From contig WNYE01000056.1 of the NCBI GenBank assembly GCA_021396245.1, forward strand, positions 186,001-250,000: a stretch of 64,000 nucleotides of DNA. Reading direction: 5' to 3'. The stretch is from Sporothrix humicola (Eukaryota > Ascomycota > Sordariomycetes > Ophiostomatales > Ophiostomataceae). Below are positions 62,417 through 64,000 of this stretch, piece by piece. The position numbers were made by a program, and so were the translations under genes. The notes under the pieces are model-generated. The model worked only from the letters and a program-made list of their open reading frames with translations, was not told the origin of the DNA and searched no databases. Numbering within the stretch: position 1 is the first letter of the stretch; each line of letters starts with the position of its first letter.

Positions 62417-64000
62417 TCACTCTGTCCCAACACCTCCCAATATGCGCACGTTACTGTAGACAGGAAACTCTTCCGCGCTTTTAGGCGGCTGAAAAGTCTC
62501 CTCTCGGACTTGGATGGTCACATCGTGGGCGCCATTAAGATGAACTTTGTCACCAGAGAGCTGGATGTTGTTAGTGAATGTTCGTGACAATAATTTCTGA
62601 CATGTTTCTTCATGAAAACATACCGTGACGACTTCCCAGCGAAAGTCTTGACGAATAACATCTTCCAAGGACACACTTCCGACGTGGCTTGCCTGCAAAG
62701 CCTTGTCAAGGCTGATCTCCCCATGAACACGGCCCTCTGGGGGAGTCGTCAAGAGTAAAAGCCTGCCAGCAAGGGTGGCACCGATGAAGACGTTGAGAGC
62801 AGCCGGTAATGTGATGCCCTCCTTTTCGATGCCAATCCTGACAAAGTACGCTTTTTGTAATGAAACAAACGTTGATGATGAGTTGTTGACCTCGATCCGT
62901 TTATTTGTGGACAAGCTCTTTGGAGCATACAATCTGTTGACCTCGGCCGTGACAGCCTGACTCAGTGTCATGACAGACGTTGCGCTAAACGGCCGGCTGC
63001 TGCCGTCGACCGTGAGTTGAGCCGACAACAGCTCCGGATACGAGTAGCCAAACGTGGCAATGTCCCGTGCCGAGTTGCTCGTGTGGAAAGTCCCGTTGGC
63101 CGACGCATAAAACGGTTTGAGCGGGCTGTCGGCCGTGATGTTGGTCCCCGGCGGCGTAGCAAACTGGCCAGTCTTTGTCTGGTAGTTTTCCGAGGCATCA
63201 AAAATTGTGGCATTTGTGTGGATGGCCTGCCACAGCGCGACGTGTCGGTCAATCGCTGCGTGGTGCATCATAAACAGCGGATCAAACCCGCTGTAGCCCA
63301 GATGCGCAAAATGGCCCATGGGATGGACCCCGCCCACGGCGACATGGATTTCGTTGTGCTCCTGCTCAAAGGACGTGCTGTCACAGGCCGTCGAGCTCAT
63401 GCTGCCGAAATCCGTGACTCTCGAGTAAATGTTGTAGACCTGCCCGGCCAGGTCAATGGCGGCCACATTGGCGCTCGACATGCCCGGATTGCTGGTGAAA
63501 TTGTTGTACGGATCCGGGCAGCGTAGCGTCTCGGGAAACGACGATAGATGGAAATCGTCGTCGGCGTCGGGCGGGAAGAGTGTCGTGTTGAGCGGGAATT
63601 GCTGGAACCGGTACGACACCAACGGATTCGGTATTGTTTTTGTGACAAGACCATCGGGTGGCATATGGATCGTCACGTTCGGTTGAACGACAGCTTCTGG
63701 CAGCTCCTTGTCAATGGCCCAGTCCCAGTATGGATGTCGCCAAGTATCTGCGGCGTGTTGATATGTCTTTGCAATCTCTGGGGAAGAATTGTACTGGGCA
63801 GCTGTAGTTTGAATATGTTGTGCTAGAACCTGCTCAAAGACGGCCACCAACGGTCGATGCCAAATGGCAAAGAGCACCTCGTTGTGTGTGCAGTAGCCTT
63901 TTGAAGGTGCGCCTTCCTCCTGCTCGACGCCGTTCCACGATACATATGGCTTGCCATGGATGCCCGAGAGCCCAAAGTAGGACAACTCGTCATCCTCGGC
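62417..64000 (-). CDS. Tyrosinase (type 3 copper monophenol oxidase), 5' end off window
   Basis: The enzyme oxidises monophenols and o-diphenols to quinones, a route to melanin or quinone defence. The visible part is 506 residues in two exons (64000-62624 and 62560-62417). Copper site A is given by GIHG, by YCTHN (His preceded by the Cys that forms the thioether bridge in fungal tyrosinases) and by WHRPLVAVFEQ. Copper site B is given by HNEIH and MMHHAAIDRHVALWQ. Many N-x-S/T sites are present. The frame is open at 64000, so the N-terminus is missing; how much is unknown. The last intron is 63 nt, in frame and stop-free; its ACTAAC branch and CAG acceptor are good. Confidence 0.92.
   Translation of the reverse strand, partial: AEDDELSYFGLSGIHGKPYVSWNGVEQEEGAPSKGYCTHNEVLFAIWHRPLVAVFEQVLAQHIQTTAAQYNSSPEIAKTYQHAADTWRHPYWDWAIDKELPEAVVQPNVTIHMPPDGLVTKTIPNPLVSYRFQQFPLNTTLFPPDADDDFHLSSFPETLRCPDPYNNFTSNPGMSSANVAAIDLAGQVYNIYSRVTDFGSMSSTACDSTSFEQEHNEIHVAVGGVHPMGHFAHLGYSGFDPLFMMHHAAIDRHVALWQAIHTNATIFDASENYQTKTGQFATPPGTNITADSPLKPFYASANGTFHTSNSARDIATFGYSYPELLSAQLTVDGSSRPFSATSVMTLSQAVTAEVNRLYAPKSLSTNKRIEVNNSSSTFVSLQKAYFVRIGIEKEGITLPAALNVFIGATLAGRLLLLTTPPEGRVHGEISLDKALQASHVGSVSLEDVIRQDFRWEVVTVCFHEETCQKLLSRTFTNNIQLSGDKVHLNGAHDVTIQVREETFQPPKSAEEFPVYSNVRILGGVGTE

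Noticed and set aside
1..64000. tRNA, rRNA, CRISPR arrays and intact transposons
   Set aside because: Looked for B-box/T-loop words, terminal inverted repeats, reverse transcriptase or transposase motifs and spaced direct repeats; none was convincing by eye.

Overview
The window reads as a nuclear contig of a filamentous ascomycete (Pezizomycotina, most likely Sordariomycetes). The gene set is eukaryotic, coding DNA is GC-rich, and most introns are short (50-90 nt) with GTATGT/GTAAGT donors and a CTAAC-type branch site about 15-20 nt before the acceptor. Intergenic DNA is long and pyrimidine-rich, and a Zn2Cys6 regulator, a tyrosinase, a subtilase and cell-wall proteins are present. Genus cannot be set from the sequence alone. 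No tRNA, rRNA, CRISPR array or intact transposon was recognised.

Layout. 0-21 kb is mostly housekeeping: eIF2-gamma (5' part only), a four-span membrane protein, UMP/CMP kinase with a mitochondrial/membrane leader, eIF3m, TYW3, the MICOS subunit MIC19, ISD11 and a large MFS monocarboxylate-type transporter. 21-24 kb holds DPH2 convergent with a secreted alpha/beta hydrolase. 25-30 kb looks accessory: a 70-residue Cys-rich protein, a divergent protein kinase, and two damaged or unresolved genes that may belong to a lineage-expanded fungal family. 30-35 kb holds RFT1 convergent with DBP3. 35-45 kb holds a seven-exon secreted subtilase, a Zn2Cys6 transcription factor and a short-chain dehydrogenase. 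45-62 kb is a cell-surface block: a giant Ser/Ala-rich secreted protein with four copies of a five-cysteine domain (interrupted by an assembly gap), an 8.2-kb gene desert, a divergent GPI-anchored Ala-Asn/Gly-Ser protein, and a protein ending in nine Cys-Phe-Ser octapeptides. The 5' end of a tyrosinase gene runs off the right edge.

How the genes relate. Several act in translation (eIF2-gamma, eIF3m, TYW3 for wybutosine on tRNA-Phe, DPH2 for diphthamide on eEF2) and two act in mitochondria (MIC19 and ISD11, divergent across 1.1 kb). The 45-64 kb part concerns the cell surface and oxidative or pigment chemistry. The least explained items are the octapeptide protein at 60.7 kb, the repeated five-cysteine domain at 45.6-46.5 kb, and the long non-coding interval between the two divergent surface-protein genes. 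All gene models are by eye; exon ends were placed by reading-frame continuity and splice consensus, with no alignment or transcript data.
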